Origin: Paractinoplanes ferrugineus
GTDB taxonomy: Bacteria; Actinomycetota; Actinomycetes; Mycobacteriales; Micromonosporaceae
NCBI RefSeq assembly: GCF_016862195.1
Contig: NZ_BOMM01000065.1
Span: forward strand, 1-64,000
Reading direction: 5' to 3'
Length of the DNA: 64,000 bases
This document shows positions 60,198-64,000 of this stretch, piece by piece. The notes beneath the pieces are model-generated. The model did no database searches. It was given only the letters and a program-made list of their open reading frames with translations, and was not told where the DNA came from. The translations under genes were made by a program, and so were the position numbers. Numbering within the stretch: the stretch's first letter is position 1; the number at the start of each line of letters is the position of its first letter.

Positions 60198-60785
60198 CTA
60201 CAGGCGCAGTCCTTCGAATGCGATCGCGCTGACCGCGGTGGCGATCGCGGCGGCGCCACCGGGCCGCGGTCTGTACCACTCGGACAGCGAGTTGACCATG
60301 CCGAGCAACAGGCGGGCAGCGGTCGCCGGATCGATGTCCGGCCGCACGTCTCCCTCGGTCTGCGCCTGTTTGACCAGCTCGGTCACGACCGTGTCGAACT
60401 CACGCCGGCGAGTCAGCGCGTGCTGTTCGACCTCGGTGTTGCCCCGCACCCGCAGGAGCACGGTGACGAACTCGAAGCGTTCCGCGAGCACGAGCACGCT
60501 GCGTCCGATCAGCCGCTCGAGCCGCTCGATAGCCGGCAAGTCTTGTTGACGGACATCTTCGGCCGCCTCGAACAGTCCGTCCAGTGCCCGGTCCATCGCC
60601 ATCTGCAGCAACTGCTCCTTGCCGGCGATGTGGTGATAGACGCTCGATTTGGTGATGCCGAGCGACACGGCGATGTCGTACATGCTGGTCGCGTCGTACC
60701 CCCGCTCGTTGAACAGGCGCACCGCGGCGTTGAGCACGGCATCCTGGTCATGGCCGGGCCGCCCGCGGCGGCGCGGCGCGGTCAC
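60198..60785 (-). CDS. TetR-family regulator of the paa genes
   Basis: 195 residues. The helix-turn-helix is AVLNAAVRLFNERGYDATSM and YDIAVSLGITKSSVYHHIAGKEQL; a ligand-binding helical domain follows. It lies between PaaK and PaaI on the same strand, and its GTG start overlaps the paaI stop (GTGA). This is the place of the PaaR-type repressor that senses phenylacetyl-CoA in other actinobacteria and beta-proteobacteria. It probably binds the 20-base palindrome at 61206-61225. Confidence 0.88.
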   Translation of the reverse strand: MTAPRRRGRPGHDQDAVLNAAVRLFNERGYDATSMYDIAVSLGITKSSVYHHIAGKEQLLQMAMDRALDGLFEAAEDVRQQDLPAIERLERLIGRSVLVLAERFEFVTVLLRVRGNTEVEQHALTRRREFDTVVTELVKQAQTEGDVRPDIDPATAARLLLGMVNSLSEWYRPRPGGAAAIATAVSAIAFEGLRL

Positions 60786-61192
60786 GCCGGCCGCCCCGGG
60801 CCGAGCGTGCGGCTGCGGCCGCGGAACTCGGCGACCACCTCACCGTCGCGGGTCACGGTCACGTCGTAGATTCCGCTGCGACCCCGGGTCACCCGCTCCT
60901 GCGCGTACGCGGTGAGCACGTCCCCGGCCGAGGTGGGGCGAAGGAACGTGATGTCGGCGCCGGCCGCGACCGTGACCGGGCCGTGGCTGTTGCAGGCGCA
61001 CGCGAAGGCCGTGTCGGCGAGCATGAAGACATAGCCACCGTGGGTCATCGCGTGCCCGTTGACCATGTCGCCGGTGACCAGCATCCGCACCGTGGCCTGC
61101 CCGTTCCCGGCGGCCAACAACTCGATGCCGAGGGCCTTGGACGCGGTGTCGCGGTCGAACATGTCGTGTGCCGGAGTCCGTGCCACCTTCAC
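60782..61192 (-). CDS. paaI: Hotdog-fold thioesterase PaaI
   Basis: 136 residues. ALGIELLAAGNGQATVRMLV, NGHAMTHGGYVFMLADTAFACACNS (Gly-Gly and the active-site Asp at the start of the hotdog helix) and GRSGIYDVTVTRDG are typical of PaaI. It hydrolyses hydroxyphenylacetyl-CoA or ring-opened CoA thioesters that build up when the pathway stalls. ATG 61192 is 13 bases from the TetR palindrome. First gene of the minus-strand PaaI-TetR-PaaK unit. Confidence 0.92.
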   Translation of the reverse strand: MKVARTPAHDMFDRDTASKALGIELLAAGNGQATVRMLVTGDMVNGHAMTHGGYVFMLADTAFACACNSHGPVTVAAGADITFLRPTSAGDVLTAYAQERVTRGRSGIYDVTVTRDGEVVAEFRGRSRTLGPGRPA

Positions 61193-61205
61193 TCCAAGCC
61201 TTGAT

Positions 61206-61225
61206 TACCGACCGATCGTTCGGTA
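61206..61225. promoter_or_regulatory. TetR (PaaR-like) operator between divergent paa units
   Basis: TACCGACCGATCGTTCGGTA is a 20-base palindrome with two mismatches, of the ACCGACCGATCGGTCGGT type bound by PaaR-like TetR repressors. It lies in the 68-base gap between paaI and paaN, so it can control both. Confidence 0.8.
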
Positions 61226-61260
61226 GGAAATAAGAACCAGCCAACCGCAATGGAGCGCAG

Positions 61261-62923
61261 ATGACAACCCCCGCCGAGCTGTACGAGACGCATCGCGAGC
61301 TGCTCGACCGTGCCGTGCAGGCCGCCCAGGAGCGGGACTACTGGTCCGCGTTCCCGGAGTCGCCGAGCAAGTCCGTCTACGGTGAGGATGCCGCCCCCGC
61401 CGGGGAGCGCGCGTTCACCACGCTCCTCGGCCAGCAGTTCCCGATCGACCTGCCCGGCACGCTCGGCACGGTGCAGTCGGAGCGCTCGCCCTACGGCATC
61501 GAGCTCGCCGTGAGCTATCCGAAGGCCGACCCGCTGGCCCTGGTCGCGGCGGCGAAGGCGGCCATCCCGGCCTGGCGCGCCGTCGGCCCGACCGGTCGAG
61601 CCGGAGTCGCCGCCGAGATCATCAAGCGGATCAACGCGCGCAGCTTCGAGCTTGCCCACGCCGTCCAGCACACCACCGGCCAGGCGTTCGTGATGGCGTT
61701 CCAGGCCGGCGGCCCGCACGCGCAGGACCGCGCGCTCGAGGCGGTGGCCTACGCCCTGGCCGCCACCACGCGCATGCCGGGCGCCGCCGCCTGGGCCAAG
61801 CCGCAGCGTGGCGGCGACCCGCTGCGCCTGGCGAAGACCACCACCGTGGTCGGCCGTGGCGTCTCCGTGGTGATCGGGTGCAACACGTTCCCGACCTGGA
61901 ACAGCTATCCCGGCCTGTTCGCGAGCCTGGTCACCGGCAACCCGGTGATCGTCAAGCCGCACCCGGGCGCCGTCCTGCCGCTGGCCATCACCGTCCAGAT
62001 CAGCCGCGCGGTGCTGACCGAGGCCGGGCTGAGCCCCGACCTCGTCTCGCTGGCCGTCGAGGAGCCCGGCGAAGGCATCGCCGCCACCCTGGCCACCCAC
62101 CCCGACGTGCGGATCGTCGACTTCACCGGCTCCAGCGAGTTCGGCAACTGGCTCGAGGCCAACGCCCGCCAGGCCGTCGTCTACACCGAGAAGTCCGGCC
62201 TCAACACGGTGATCGTCGACTCGACCGACGACTACAAGGGCCTGCTGCGCAACCTGTCGTTCTCGCTGTCGCTCTACAGCGGCCAGATGTGCACCACCCC
62301 GCAAAACCTGCTGGTCCCGCGCGACGGCATCGAGACCGACGCCGGTCACAAGAGCCTCGACGAGTTCGGCGCCGACCTCTCGGCCGCGCTCGGCAAGCTG
62401 CTCGGTGACCCGAAACGGGCGGCCGGCACGCTCGGCGCGATCGTCAACGACGGCGTGCGCGGCCGGCTCGCCGAGGCCGGTGACCTGCCGTCGATCCTCG
62501 CGTCGTCGACCGAGGTGACCGACGAGCAGTTCCCCGGCGCGACGATCCGCACCCCGGTCGTGGCCCGGCTCGACGCGGCCGACGAGAAGACCTACACGCG
62601 GGAGTGGTTCGGCCCGATCTCCTTCCTGATCGCCACCGACTCCACCCGGCACGCCCTGGAGATCTTCGTCGAGACGGTCCGGGCGCACGGCGCGCTGACC
62701 GCGTCGGTCCACTCGACCTCACCCGAGGTGCTGGCGGCCGCCCGCGAGGCGGCGCTCGACGCCGGTGTGCACCTGTCGGAAAACCTGACCGGCGGCGTCT
62801 TCGTCAACCAGACGGCCGCGTTCAGCGACCTGCACGGCACCGGCGCCAACCCGGCCGCGACCGCGTCGCTCACCGACGACCACTTCGTCACCGGCCGTTT
62901 CTTCGCGCTCCAGTCGCGGCACC

Positions 62924-62931
<8 letters not shown>
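61261..62931 (+). CDS. paaN: Phenylacetate-pathway aldehyde dehydrogenase PaaN
   Basis: 556 residues, the length of actinobacterial PaaN. AGERAFTTLLGQQFPIDLPG and YGIELAVSYPKADPLALV are the N-terminal marks; VVIGCNTFPTWNSYPGLFA, VIVKPHPGAVLPLAI, FTGSSEFGNWLEANA, VVYTEKSGLNTVIVDS (Glu) and SLYSGQMCTTPQNLLV (catalytic Cys) are the ALDH residues. It oxidises an aldehyde from the ring-opened phenylacetyl-CoA intermediate. Unlike the homologue at 18.6-19.9 kb, its catalytic Cys is present. ATG 61261 lies 35 bases from the operator. Confidence 0.92.

Positions 62932-64000
<1,069 letters not shown>

Overview
The window is about 72% GC, with dense genes, very high third-position GC, many GTG starts, ATGA/GTGA stop-start overlaps, ECF sigma factors and several LacI/TetR/MarR regulators. 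This points to a filamentous actinomycete. The two DUF574-type SAM methyltransferase loci, the HelY helicase and the paa genes fit Micromonosporaceae, perhaps Actinoplanes, but that placement is inference. I saw no rRNA, tRNA or CRISPR array.

Layout. 1-7.2 kb is partly decayed: a transposase remnant, a frameshifted lipid kinase and a frameshifted SAM methyltransferase flank an intact HAD hydrolase and helY; a Pr6Pr-type membrane protein follows. 7.8-15 kb holds XdhC, an SRPBCC/ArsR pair behind two identical palindromes, a MarR/MMPL efflux pair, an isochorismatase-fold hydrolase, HMG-CoA lyase and an AhpD-like protein. 15-21 kb holds an intact SAM methyltransferase, a surface protein, an ECF sigma/membrane-protein pair, and two neighbouring enzymes that have lost their family catalytic residues (an aldehyde dehydrogenase and an isocitrate-lyase/PEP-mutase-fold protein). 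21-24 kb is a TetR-MFS-HAD group with two operator palindromes.

24-58 kb is largely a plant-polysaccharide and uronate region. It has a polyol-type dehydrogenase, a secreted penicillin-acylase-type hydrolase with a discoidin domain, a GH1 glucosidase, a pectate lyase and a pectinesterase. A LacI regulator faces a four-gene operon (Gfo/Idh oxidoreductase, DUF993, TIM-barrel epimerase, DUF6807/PmoA-like). A minus-strand operon follows (Gfo/Idh, UxaC, fuconate-dehydratase-like enolase, fructuronate-reductase-like dehydrogenase, Gfo/Idh). It faces a second LacI and a carbohydrate ABC transporter with a probable DUF624 partner, then a MerR-VOC fusion, a third LacI and a GH3 enzyme. Palindromes related to GGAAAGCGCTTTCC lie before the pectate lyase, the pectinesterase and the LacI/four-gene operon, which suggests one pectin regulon: secreted enzymes cut and demethylate pectin, the ABC system imports products, and the UxaC branch converts uronates.

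A YbhB protein, a SigK-like sigma/anti-sigma pair with a divergent secreted-repeat lipoprotein, and small stress proteins are interspersed at 32-37 kb. 58.8-64 kb is a phenylacetate segment (PaaK, TetR, PaaI, PaaN, thiolase cut by the window end) with a TetR-type operator between the divergent units.
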